Of a stretch of 59,140 nt of DNA, positions 26,713 through 34,528 are shown piece by piece. Position numbers and translations under genes: made by a program. The notes beneath the pieces were generated by a model. That model saw only the letters and a program-made list of their open reading frames with translations. It was not told where the DNA came from and ran no database searches. Position 1 is the first letter of the stretch, and the number at the start of each line of letters is the position of its first letter. The DNA comes from an uncultured Pelagibacteraceae bacterium (GTDB lineage: Bacteria > Pseudomonadota > Alphaproteobacteria > Pelagibacterales > Pelagibacteraceae): contig CABXOW010000008.1 of NCBI GenBank assembly GCA_902513955.1, positions 1 to 59,140 on the forward strand, read 5' to 3'.

Positions 26713-28524
26713 TTAAATTTTGTACTTCTTTTTCCATATTTCAAAAAAAAGTAAACCAAATATCTTTTCAGATACATTATGGCCGATTTCATGCATCTTA
26801 AAAAGATGATCAATATAATTTTTTGAAAAAAGACAATCTTTAGATGTCAATATATAATAAATTTCATTTTTCCATTTTCTATTTTTTAATTGATTATTTA
26901 GATTAAATGAGAACCCCCTTTTTTTTTGATTTAATATTTTATTAGGAAGATAAGATTTGGAAATTTTTTTTTGTATCTTTCTTCTATTTAAAAAAGAAAC
27001 ATGATTTTTTCCAATAGAATTCTTGAAAATATAGTCTACTAATTTTTTATCAAGGTATGGAGTTCTGGCTTCTATAGAATTCAGCATACTACATCTATCA
27101 ATTTTGAACATAATATCTTCTGGAAGATAATTTTCAAAACTGTTTCTCATACCCTCCATTACAATATCTTCGTTGATATTTTTCTCTATATTGGTTTCAT
27201 AAAATAATTTTTCATCTTTAAAAATTTTTAATCTTTCCTGATTATTAAAATAGTTTGGAATATCAATTATACGTTCATTAGATTTAATCAAATCTAAATA
27301 CATCGAACCTTTTCTGTGAAAAAAAAAATCTTTATTAAAAAGTTTACCAATTAATTTTATAGTTGATTTCGAAAAGGAATTTAAAAAATTATAAATTAAG
27401 AAATTCTGAAAGTGCTTATATCCACCAAATATTTCATCTCCACCATCTCCTCCAATAACTACCTTACATTTGTCTTTAATTTGATTATATATTAAAAAGG
27501 TTGGAACTACAGAAGAGTCAATAATTGGTTCATCAAATTTTTCTAAAATTTCAAAAAAACTTGTAATATCAAATTTATCAATAGTTAAATTAATATGTTT
27601 AGTATTATACATATTTGAAACTAGCTTCGCATTTTCGCTTTCAACTTTAGAAGCATCCTCATTGTAAGAAACATTATATGTATAAATTTTTTTTTGTGAA
27701 ACTTCAGATGCAAGAGCTACAAGCAGACTAGAGTCTACACCCCCACTGAGTAAAAAACCTATCGATACATCAGATCTTAGTTGTTTTTTTAATGAATCTT
27801 TAAGCAGTTCTAAAATTTCAGAATTATCCAATTGTGATTTTTGTATTCTTTTGGGTATTTTCCAATAGGCATAAATTTGAGTTGTGTTTTTCTTATAGTC
27901 AAACTCTAAAAAATGTCCTGGAGGTAACTGATTTACATTATCTATTAAAGAATTATGTTTCACAAATCCAAAATATAAATACTTGTTTAAATTATTTATA
28001 TTTAATTTTGAATCTGTATCATTTAGAAAAAGTTGTAATTCAGATCCAAATTTTAATGTTTGATTTAAATATTTGTAATATAAAGGTTTTTGTCCATATT
28101 GATCTCTAACTAGAAAAATTTTTTTTCTTTTTTCATCACAAATACTAAATGCAAACATGCCTTCAATTTTTTTAAAACAATCCTCTTTCCATTGAATATA
28201 ACTTTTTAATAATACTTCCGTGTCACCATTTGATTTAAATCTATATCCTAGATTTTCAAGTTGAGCTCTTAAATCCAAATAATTATAAATTTCACCATTA
28301 AACACTAAAGAAACTTTTTTTTCTTCATCTACAAACGGTTGATGATTTTTAGAGGATAAATCTATGATTGAAAGTCTAGTATGACCAAAACAAACTAATT
28401 GGTCATTGGAATTCCAGATTCCTTTATCGTCTGGTCCTCTATGAGAGATTTTGAATATATTACTTTTTATCCAATTATTGTTTTGCGCAAAACCTCTACC
28501 AACTATTCCTAAAATTCCACACAT
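26713..28524 (-). CDS. asnB: Asparagine synthase-like glutamine amidotransferase
   Basis: This is a 603-residue two-domain protein. Mature Cys2 of MCGILGIVG is the glutaminase nucleophile, with SHRGPDDKG and LVFNGEIYNY completing the N-terminal Ntn domain; SGGVDSSLLVAL is the ATP pyrophosphatase motif and GGDGGDEIFGGY the second signature. Family members in O-antigen clusters (WbpS-like) amidate uronic acids, and this island encodes a UDP-HexNAc 6-dehydrogenase. I therefore infer carboxamide formation on a uronate residue, although free asparagine synthesis is possible. Confidence 0.88.
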   Translation of the reverse strand: MCGILGIVGRGFAQNNNWIKSNIFKISHRGPDDKGIWNSNDQLVCFGHTRLSIIDLSSKNHQPFVDEEKKVSLVFNGEIYNYLDLRAQLENLGYRFKSNGDTEVLLKSYIQWKEDCFKKIEGMFAFSICDEKRKKIFLVRDQYGQKPLYYKYLNQTLKFGSELQLFLNDTDSKLNINNLNKYLYFGFVKHNSLIDNVNQLPPGHFLEFDYKKNTTQIYAYWKIPKRIQKSQLDNSEILELLKDSLKKQLRSDVSIGFLLSGGVDSSLLVALASEVSQKKIYTYNVSYNEDASKVESENAKLVSNMYNTKHINLTIDKFDITSFFEILEKFDEPIIDSSVVPTFLIYNQIKDKCKVVIGGDGGDEIFGGYKHFQNFLIYNFLNSFSKSTIKLIGKLFNKDFFFHRKGSMYLDLIKSNERIIDIPNYFNNQERLKIFKDEKLFYETNIEKNINEDIVMEGMRNSFENYLPEDIMFKIDRCSMLNSIEARTPYLDKKLVDYIFKNSIGKNHVSFLNRRKIQKKISKSYLPNKILNQKKRGFSFNLNNQLKNRKWKNEIYYILTSKDCLFSKNYIDHLFKMHEIGHNVSEKIFGLLFFEIWKKKYKI

Positions 28525-28595
28525 ATAATTTTAACTTAATTGAGTTCTATCTTATCTTTAAATTTTTTTTGTTCATTAGAGATTAAGTCAAATAA

Positions 28596-29258
28596 CTAAA
28601 GATATTTTTGACCCAATTTTCTGGATTTAATAAATTTTGCTGGAACACCAAAATAAACACTGTTTTTTTTACAATTTTTGTTTACGTAAGATTTGCCACC
28701 ACATATTACATTTTCATAAATCACAATATTATTTTTCACTACACACCCAATACCTAAATGACTTAAATTTTTTAATTTTACATTGCCCCCAGTTATCACA
28801 CCTGGACCAGTGCTGCTAAAACTTTCCAGGTTGTTATCATGGTCAATAGAAGTTGAAGAGTTTATAATACAATGTTCTTTTATTTCACTTCCACTGCCAA
28901 TAAATGAATTTGCTAAAATTACTGACCCAGAACCAATATTAACATTTGATTTGACGATAGATTTTTTAGATATTATTGTCTCCCACTTAATACTTTTAAA
29001 TTGATTTTTTAATAATTTATAATTTTTATATCTTAAGTAATTATCTCCTATACCTATTACACCATATAAATTTTTAATTTTTATATTTTTTATATCGATT
29101 ATTTTAAAATTTCTTTTATTTATTTTAACTATATTACTTCCGGTTTTTTTGGAATTATCCACAAATCCAAAAAACTTATATTTGCTTTTAAAATCCAATA
29201 TTTCATTTAAAATTACTTTAGCGTGTCCACCACTTCCAAATATGACTATATTTTTCAT
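28596..29258 (-). CDS. Sugar O/N-acetyltransferase, left-handed beta-helix (PglD/NeuD-like)
   Basis: This is a 220-residue protein with an N-terminal Rossmann-like nucleotide-sugar domain (IVIFGSGGHAKVILNEI) and a C-terminal hexapeptide-repeat helix from about residue 105. The His in SIDHDNN corresponds to the catalytic base of PglD, and the segment YFGVPAKFIK closes the helix as in that family. With the dehydratase, aminotransferase and PglC-like transferase it completes a UDP-diNAcBac set. It is the first gene of the leftward block. Confidence 0.83.
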   Translation of the reverse strand: MKNIVIFGSGGHAKVILNEILDFKSKYKFFGFVDNSKKTGSNIVKINKRNFKIIDIKNIKIKNLYGVIGIGDNYLRYKNYKLLKNQFKSIKWETIISKKSIVKSNVNIGSGSVILANSFIGSGSEIKEHCIINSSTSIDHDNNLESFSSTGPGVITGGNVKLKNLSHLGIGCVVKNNIVIYENVICGGKSYVNKNCKKNSVYFGVPAKFIKSRKLGQKYL

Positions 29259-29365
29259 TAAAATATTTTTTTATATTTAATTTTTATCTTTTTTTAATAT
29301 TATTTACCATTGTTAAAAATTTATTTACTAGATCAATATCATAAAATCTATAAGGATTATAAAAT
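29259..29365. other. Divergent intergenic region
   Basis: This is a very T/A-rich 107-base gap between the leftward acetyltransferase gene and the rightward epimerase gene, so promoters for both should lie here. I see AAGGA (29352-29356) nine bases before the epimerase ATG as a likely ribosome-binding site, and a TTTACT (29324-29329) that could be a -35 element, but base composition makes any -10 call unreliable. Confidence 0.4.
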
Positions 29366-30250
29366 ATGAAAAAAAATTACATAGTTATAACTGGAGGAGC
29401 TGGTTTTGTTGGGACAAATTTAATAAAAAAATTAATAAATTATAAAAATTATAAGATAATAAGTATTGATAACTATTCTAGTGGAACTACCAATAATCAC
29501 ATAAAAAATAGTGGAGTAAAATATATTAAAGATGATACTAAACAGATTGAAAAAGCTTTAAAAAAATATAGAAGAAAAATTCATACAATTTTTCATTTTG
29601 GTGAATTTTCTAGAATTTATCAAAGCTTTTTAAAATATGATCAGTGTCTAGATTCTAATACTATTGGTAGTAATGAAGTATTTAAATTCTGTTTAAAAAA
29701 TAAAATAAAATTAATTTATTCTGCTACATCAGCAAGCCTAGGAAATAATGGGGGGGACAAAAATTTATCCCCTTATGCTTTTACTAAAGCAAAAAATTTA
29801 GAAATGCTTGAAAATTTAAAAAAATGGTTTGGATTTAAATATGAAGTAATATATTTTTATAATGTTTATGGTCCTCATCAAATTTCAAAAGGGGATATGG
29901 CAACTGTTATAGGAATATTTGAAGAAAAGTATTCTAAAAATTTACCTTTGACAATTGTACGGCCAGGAAATCAATCCAGAAGGTTCACCCATATTGATGA
30001 CACAATTAATGTTTGTTTGAAGGCTTGGAAGGAAAATAAATGTGTACATTACAGTATCTCTAATAAAAAAAGTTATAGCATTATCCAGGTTGCAAAAATG
30101 TTTAATACTAAGATTAAATTTCTACCAGCAAGAGCGGGTGAAAGATATGCGTCTGCCTTAACTAGTATGAATTTGTCAAATAAAGTGATCAGGCTTTATG
30201 GGAGTATTCAATTGAAGGATTATTTAAAAAACGCAACTAATAAAAGTTAA
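29366..30250 (+). CDS. NAD-dependent sugar-nucleotide epimerase/dehydratase
   Basis: This is a 294-residue extended SDR with GGAGFVGTNLIKKL at the N-terminus, IFHFGEFSR, YSATSASLG and Tyr/Lys in SPYAFTKAK. VYGPHQ and RRFTHIDDTINV resemble UDP-glucose 4-epimerase and related enzymes. FGEFSR instead of the usual LAA sequence is unusual and may reflect substrate choice. It is the last island gene before the 5S rRNA gene and is read toward it. Confidence 0.8.
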   Translation: MKKNYIVITGGAGFVGTNLIKKLINYKNYKIISIDNYSSGTTNNHIKNSGVKYIKDDTKQIEKALKKYRRKIHTIFHFGEFSRIYQSFLKYDQCLDSNTIGSNEVFKFCLKNKIKLIYSATSASLGNNGGDKNLSPYAFTKAKNLEMLENLKKWFGFKYEVIYFYNVYGPHQISKGDMATVIGIFEEKYSKNLPLTIVRPGNQSRRFTHIDDTINVCLKAWKENKCVHYSISNKKSYSIIQVAKMFNTKIKFLPARAGERYASALTSMNLSNKVIRLYGSIQLKDYLKNATNKS

Positions 30251-30268
30251 TTCGCTATTATTTCATTG

Positions 30269-30296
30269 TTTACAATATATATTAATTAGGTATAAC
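30269..30296 (+). promoter_or_regulatory. Candidate promoter of the separated 5S rRNA gene
   Basis: TTTACA (30269-30274) and TATAAC (30291-30296) are separated by 16 bases and resemble sigma-70 -35 and -10 elements. A start 7 bases after the -10 would fall at about 30303, which is where the 5S helix I begins. AT richness raises the chance of coincidence, but the match with the gene's 5' end is notable. Confidence 0.5.
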
Positions 30297-30302
30297 ACTA
30301 CC

Positions 30303-30417
30303 GCCGGTGATTATTGCGTAGGTGTTATACCCGATCCCATACCGAACTCGGAAGTCAAGCCCTTCAGCGCCAATGGTACTTTGTCTTAAGGCACGGAAGA
30401 GTAGGACGTTGCCGGCA
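30303..30417 (+). rRNA. rrf: 5S ribosomal RNA
   Basis: The block contains the conserved 5S core: CCCGATCCCATACCGAACTC at 30330-30349, then GGAAGTCAAGCCCTTCAGCG, AATGGTACT, and GAGTAGGACG near the 3' end. GCCGG at 30303-30307 pairs with CCGGC at 30412-30416, and the pairing can be extended with G-U pairs, giving helix I. The size of about 115 bases is normal. No 23S, 16S or tRNA gene is upstream in the window; glycan genes are there instead. Confidence 0.95.
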
Positions 30418-30429
30418 TTTAAAAAAATT

Positions 30430-30555
30430 ATGAAAATCAAAAGCTCATTAAAATCTATTAAAAAAAGAGATTTAAACTCTAAACTAGTAAGAAGAAGAGG
30501 AAGAGTTTACGTAATAAACAAAACAAATCCTAAATTTAAAGCAAGACAGAAATAA
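30430..30555 (+). CDS. rpmJ: 50S ribosomal protein L36
   Basis: This is a 41-residue basic protein, [20 protein letters not shown] then [20 protein letters not shown] and a final Lys, matching the zinc-free, longer type of L36. The ATG at 30430 is chosen because the open frame upstream is 5S rRNA sequence. The gene begins only 12 bases after the 5S 3' end with no terminator visible between them, so it may be co-transcribed with the 5S. Confidence 0.92.
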   Translation: MKIKSSLKSIKKRDLNSKLVRRRGRVYVINKTNPKFKARQK

Positions 30556-30560
30556 TTTTT

Positions 30561-30672
30561 ATGGATAACGAAAACCATAAAAACACATGGAATAATTTTA
30601 CAAAGTTTGTGTTGTGGGGGAACAGTCGCAGTTATAGGTGTTTTAGTTTTAATGGCAATATTCTTACTATAA
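30561..30672 (+). pseudogene. aa3-type cytochrome c oxidase subunit IV, apparent +1 frameshift
   Basis: The frame starting at 30561 reads MDNENHKNTWNNFTKFVLWG, which is the N-terminus of the small CoxIV_bac protein. Just after this, a run of five G (30616-30620) shifts the frame. With four G the reading continues TVAVIGVLVLMAIFLL and stops at TAA 30670-30672, giving a normal 36-residue single-helix subunit. The span is 112 bases, exactly one more than a whole number of codons. The usual alphaproteobacterial position just before pntA is kept. This is either a real frameshift or a homopolymer sequencing error. Confidence 0.75.
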
Positions 30673-30681
30673 GATAAATGC

Positions 30682-31770
30682 ATGAAAATTGCTTCTATTT
30701 TAGAAAATCAAAAAATTGAAAAAAGAATAGCAATTACTCCCGAGATTGCAAAAAAATATATATCACTCGGTCTTGAAGTTTCTTTATCTGAAAATTATGG
30801 AAGTCATCTTGGAATTAAAGATGAAAAGTATACAGAATTAGGAGTATCAATTGCAAAAGATGAAAAAGAAATATTAACTAATTCAGATATTATTGTTCAA
30901 TTAGGTTTGCTAGATGATGATAAAAGTTCTTTATTAAAAGAAAATCAAACGTTTATTGGGATCTTAAATCCATATGATAATAAAGATAAAATAAGCAATT
31001 TAGTTAAAAAAAATATTAATATCTTTTCACTCGAATTACTCCCAAGAATAACAAGAGCTCAATCTATGGATATATTATCTTCACAGGCAAATCTTGCGGG
31101 TTATAAAGCTGTGGTAGAATCGTTTGCCAATTTTGAGAAAGCAATTCCAATGATGATGACTGCAGCAGGCACAATCCCGGCTGCAAAAGTATTGGTAGTT
31201 GGCGCAGGAGTTGCAGGATTACAAGCAATTGCAACAGCAAAAAGAATGGGAGCAGTTGTGTTTGCAACAGATGTAAGAATAGCCTCAAAAGAACAGGTTG
31301 AAAGTTTAGGGGGAAAATTTTTAATCGTTGAAGGTGCAGAGAATTTAGAGACTGAGGGAGGATATGCAAAAGAAGCATCAGATGATTTTAAAAAGAAACA
31401 AGAAGATTTATTATCAGAAACATTAAAGAAAATAGATATTGTTATTTGTACAGCTCTAATTCCAGGAAAAAAAGCACCAGTAATTATTAGAGAAGATATG
31501 ATTAACAATATGAATTCTGGTTCAATAATTTATGATCTAGCAGCAATTCAAGGTGGAAACACAGCCTATACTAAAGTTAATCAAGTGGTGGATAAGAATG
31601 GCGTAAAAATAATGGGAGAGAGTAATATTTTAAATAAACTTCCAACCTCTGCATCAAATTTATACGCAAAAAATGTATTTAACTTTATCTCAAATTTATA
31701 TGATAAAGAAAATAAAAAGATAAATATAAATTTAGATGATGAAATAATTGAGAAAACTTTAATAAAATAA
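30682..31770 (+). CDS. pntAA: NAD(P) transhydrogenase, alpha subunit part 1
   Basis: This is a 362-residue soluble NAD(H)-binding component (domain I) of the proton-translocating transhydrogenase. It opens with KIASILENQKIEKRIAITPE, includes RAQSMDILSSQANLAGYKAV, and has the dinucleotide-binding VLVVGAGVAGLQAIATAKRM. The alpha subunit is split, as is common in alphaproteobacteria. It is followed by pntAB after 4 bases. The complex couples proton import to NADPH formation. Confidence 0.95.
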   Translation: MKIASILENQKIEKRIAITPEIAKKYISLGLEVSLSENYGSHLGIKDEKYTELGVSIAKDEKEILTNSDIIVQLGLLDDDKSSLLKENQTFIGILNPYDNKDKISNLVKKNINIFSLELLPRITRAQSMDILSSQANLAGYKAVVESFANFEKAIPMMMTAAGTIPAAKVLVVGAGVAGLQAIATAKRMGAVVFATDVRIASKEQVESLGGKFLIVEGAENLETEGGYAKEASDDFKKKQEDLLSETLKKIDIVICTALIPGKKAPVIIREDMINNMNSGSIIYDLAAIQGGNTAYTKVNQVVDKNGVKIMGESNILNKLPTSASNLYAKNVFNFISNLYDKENKKININLDDEIIEKTLIK

Positions 31771-31774
31771 GATT

Positions 31775-32083
31775 ATGGAAATAGATCCTTTTATATTCAG
31801 ATTAAGTATTTTTATCCTTTCAATTTTTATTGGATACTATGTGGTTTGGAGTGTGACTCCATCGCTACACACACCTTTAATGTCTGTTACTAATGCTATT
31901 TCATCAGTGATTATTGTTGGAGCAATTATTGCAGGATTAGCTGGAAACTCTGATACTATATTTAACACTTCAAGTATTTTTGGTTTTTTAGCAATATCAT
32001 TAGCGGCAATTAATATTTTTGGGGGCTTTCTAGTAACTCAAAGAATGCTAGCAATGTATAAAAAAAAGAAAAAGGATAAATAA
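31775..32083 (+). CDS. pntAB: NAD(P) transhydrogenase, alpha subunit part 2 (membrane)
   Basis: This is a 102-residue protein with three to four membrane helices. It contains GYYVVWSVTPSLHTPLMSVT and AISSVIIVGAI, the conserved start of the PntA membrane domain, and ends with a basic tail. Its stop overlaps the pntB start as TAATG, so subunit stoichiometry may be set by translational coupling. Confidence 0.95.
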   Translation: MEIDPFIFRLSIFILSIFIGYYVVWSVTPSLHTPLMSVTNAISSVIIVGAIIAGLAGNSDTIFNTSSIFGFLAISLAAINIFGGFLVTQRMLAMYKKKKKDK

Positions 32084-33480
32084 TGTTATCAGCAAATTTA
32101 TCAGCCATTTTTTATCTTATTTCAGGGGTATTATTTATTTTAGCTTTAAGAGGACTTTCTTCACCAGAGACTTCTAGACAAGGAAATTTCTTTGGAATTT
32201 TAGGAATGATTATTGCGGTTACAGTTACTTTTTTATCAATTGGTAATTTTTCAAATGGATTTGCAGTTGTTTTAATCTTTCTTTTAATAGGGGGATTAAT
32301 TGGTGCTTTTATCGCCTATAAAATTCCAATGACAGCGATGCCAGAATTAGTTGCTGGTTTTCATAGTTTAGTTGGGCTTGCAGCTGTGTTTGTTGCAATA
32401 GCTGCTTTTTTAAATCCACAAGCTTTTAATCTAGGATCTCCTGGTAACATTAAACTTGGAAGTTTAATAGAAATGTCAATTGGTGCTGCAGTTGGTGCAA
32501 TAACTTTTTCAGGTTCAATTATTGCTTTTTTAAAGCTCCAAGGAATAATGTCGGGATCACCTATAACGTTTAAAGGTCAGCATCCACTTAATGCTTTAAT
32601 TTTAATTTCAATAGTCATTATTACTTATTTTCTTTGTTCAACCCAGTCCTCTAATTTGTTTTGGATATTGCTTGTAATTTCTTTTTTAATTGGTTTTTTA
32701 TTAATAATTCCAATTGGTGGTGCAGATATGCCGGTAGTGATTTCAATGTTAAATTCTTATTCAGGTTGGGCCGCAGCTGGTATTGGATTTACCTTAGAAA
32801 ATACTGCATTAATAATTACAGGTGCACTTGTAGGATCATCTGGTGCGATATTGTCATACATTATGTGTAAAGGTATGAACCGATCTTTTTTCAATGTTAT
32901 ATTGGGAGGATTTGGAGCTACAGAACAATCATCAACATCTCAAAACAAAGAACAAAGACCAGTAAAAAGTGGAAATGCAGATGATGCTGCTTTTTTAATG
33001 AAAAATGCTTCATCAGTAATAATTGTTCCAGGCTATGGAATGGCTGTTGCTCAAGCACAACATGCTTTAAGAGAGATGGTTGATACATTGAAAAAAAATG
33101 ACATAAAAGTTTCTTATGCAATTCACCCTGTCGCAGGACGAATGCCAGGACATATGAACGTCTTATTAGCTGAAGCAAATGTTCCATATGATGAAGTATT
33201 TGAGCTTGAGGAGATCAATAACGATTTTGCTAATGCAGATGTGGCTTTTGTGATAGGTGCTAATGATGTAACAAACCCAGCTGCAAAAACAGATCCACAA
33301 AGCCCAATTTATGGTATGCCAGTTCTTGATGTTGAAAAATGTAAATCAGTATTATTTGTGAAACGAAGTTTATCACCTGGTTATGCCGGAATTGATAACG
33401 ATCTATTTTATAAAGAAAATACTTTAATGCTGTTTGCAGATGCAAAAAAAATGACAGAAGACATAACTAAAAATCTATAG
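32083..33480 (+). CDS. pntB: NAD(P) transhydrogenase, beta subunit
   Basis: This is a 465-residue subunit with about nine N-terminal membrane helices (proton channel) and a C-terminal NADP(H)-binding domain III. The latter shows VIIVPGYGMAVAQAQHAL, IHPVAGRMPGHMNVLLAEA and the conserved VIGANDVTNPAA. Length matches the family. It is the last gene of the three-gene operon; the transaldolase gene follows after 8 bases. Confidence 0.96.
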   Translation: MLSANLSAIFYLISGVLFILALRGLSSPETSRQGNFFGILGMIIAVTVTFLSIGNFSNGFAVVLIFLLIGGLIGAFIAYKIPMTAMPELVAGFHSLVGLAAVFVAIAAFLNPQAFNLGSPGNIKLGSLIEMSIGAAVGAITFSGSIIAFLKLQGIMSGSPITFKGQHPLNALILISIVIITYFLCSTQSSNLFWILLVISFLIGFLLIIPIGGADMPVVISMLNSYSGWAAAGIGFTLENTALIITGALVGSSGAILSYIMCKGMNRSFFNVILGGFGATEQSSTSQNKEQRPVKSGNADDAAFLMKNASSVIIVPGYGMAVAQAQHALREMVDTLKKNDIKVSYAIHPVAGRMPGHMNVLLAEANVPYDEVFELEEINNDFANADVAFVIGANDVTNPAAKTDPQSPIYGMPVLDVEKCKSVLFVKRSLSPGYAGIDNDLFYKENTLMLFADAKKMTEDITKNL

Positions 33481-33488
33481 GTATAAAT

Positions 33489-34187
33489 TTGAATACTAAA
33501 ATATTTTGTGACATTGCAGAGTTAGATCAAATTAAAAAATTTAATAAAAAAAAGATTGTTAAAGGATTTACGACCAATCCAAGCTTAATGAGAAAAGCTG
33601 GAGCAAAAGATTACAAATCATATTCAAAAAAAATTCTTAAGATTTGTAATAATAAACCAGTATCTCTCGAAGTATTTGCTGATGAATACAAGGAAATGAA
33701 AATTCAAGCAATGAAGATCAATACTTGGGGAAAAAATGTTTATGTAAAAATTCCGGTTGCTAATTCTAAGGGTAAGTTTATGGGTCGAATTATTAAAGAA
33801 TTAAATAGCCACAATATAAAACTCAACATAACAGCTGTTTATAATGCTATACAAACTAAAAAGATTTTAAAGTTAATTAATAAAAAAACAAAAGTAATTA
33901 TTTCTATTTTTGCAGGCAGAGCAGGTGATGCCGGTAAAGATCCAGTGCCAGAATTTGTTAAGAGTATTAGATTGGCTAAGGGATTTAAAAATGTTGAAAT
34001 ATTATGGGCTAGTGTTCGAGAGCCTTATAATTATTTGCAAGCAAAACAATTAGGCTGTCATATTATTACTGTTCCACCCAATATTATTGAAAAAATAGAA
34101 AAGTTTGGAAAATCATTTGATCAGCTCACAAAAGAAACAGTTAAAGCTTTTTTAGTAGACAGCAAAAAATCTAATTTTAAAATCTAG
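33489..34187 (+). CDS. tal: Transaldolase family protein
   Basis: This is a 232-residue TIM-barrel of the small transaldolase/fructose-6-phosphate aldolase class. KGFTTNPSLMRKAG near the N-terminus and YVKIPVANSKG, whose Lys forms the Schiff base, are the key motifs; ISIFAGRAGDAGKDP follows. The start is TTG 33489, since MNTKIFCDIAE is the expected N-terminus and no ATG is suitable. It transfers three-carbon units in the pentose phosphate pathway, complementing transketolase encoded further along. Confidence 0.88.
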   Translation: MNTKIFCDIAELDQIKKFNKKKIVKGFTTNPSLMRKAGAKDYKSYSKKILKICNNKPVSLEVFADEYKEMKIQAMKINTWGKNVYVKIPVANSKGKFMGRIIKELNSHNIKLNITAVYNAIQTKKILKLINKKTKVIISIFAGRAGDAGKDPVPEFVKSIRLAKGFKNVEILWASVREPYNYLQAKQLGCHIITVPPNIIEKIEKFGKSFDQLTKETVKAFLVDSKKSNFKI

Positions 34188-34195
34188 TTTGGAAT

Positions 34196-34272
<77 letters not shown>

Positions 34273-34278
34273 GTATAC

Positions 34279-34473
34279 TTAAATTCTATTTTTAAGTTTA
34301 TTTAACTTTTTAACTCTTTTAATGTTTTCTTGTAAAATTCTTTTTTTCTTCTCTGAAGGTTTTTCATAAGTGTTTTTAAGTTTTATGACTTTAAAAAAAC
34401 CATCACGTTGAAGTTTCCTCTTAAGCACTCTAAGAGCTTGTTCAATATTATTGTCTTTAACTTCTATTTTCAT
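34279..34473 (-). CDS. rpsU: 30S ribosomal protein S21
   Basis: This is a 64-residue basic protein beginning MKIEVKDNNIEQALRVLKRK and then LQRDGFFKVIKLKNTYEKPS, the typical S21 sequence, with a Lys/Arg-rich C-terminal helix. It sits immediately upstream, on the same strand, of the initiator tRNA gene. Confidence 0.94.
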   Translation of the reverse strand: MKIEVKDNNIEQALRVLKRKLQRDGFFKVIKLKNTYEKPSEKKKRILQENIKRVKKLNKLKNRI

Positions 34474-34528
34474 AATTTTTTTCTAAGTGTGAGTAACTAT
34501 CATTATAAAATTTTGATGTCTATTAAAT

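Noticed and set aside
1-30250. Integrase, transposase or tRNA attachment site that might mobilise the glycan island.
   Set aside because: None seen. The only tRNA gene (34196-34272) is outside the island and shows no duplicated 3' end near the island edge.
30322-30429. An open frame running through the 5S gene into rpmJ, giving a longer L36-like protein.
   Set aside because: The upstream part is translated 5S rRNA; the L36 family begins at the ATG at 30430.
31064-31508. Two overlapping - strand frames opposite pntAA.
   Set aside because: They lie wholly inside a conserved gene and have no recognisable domains.
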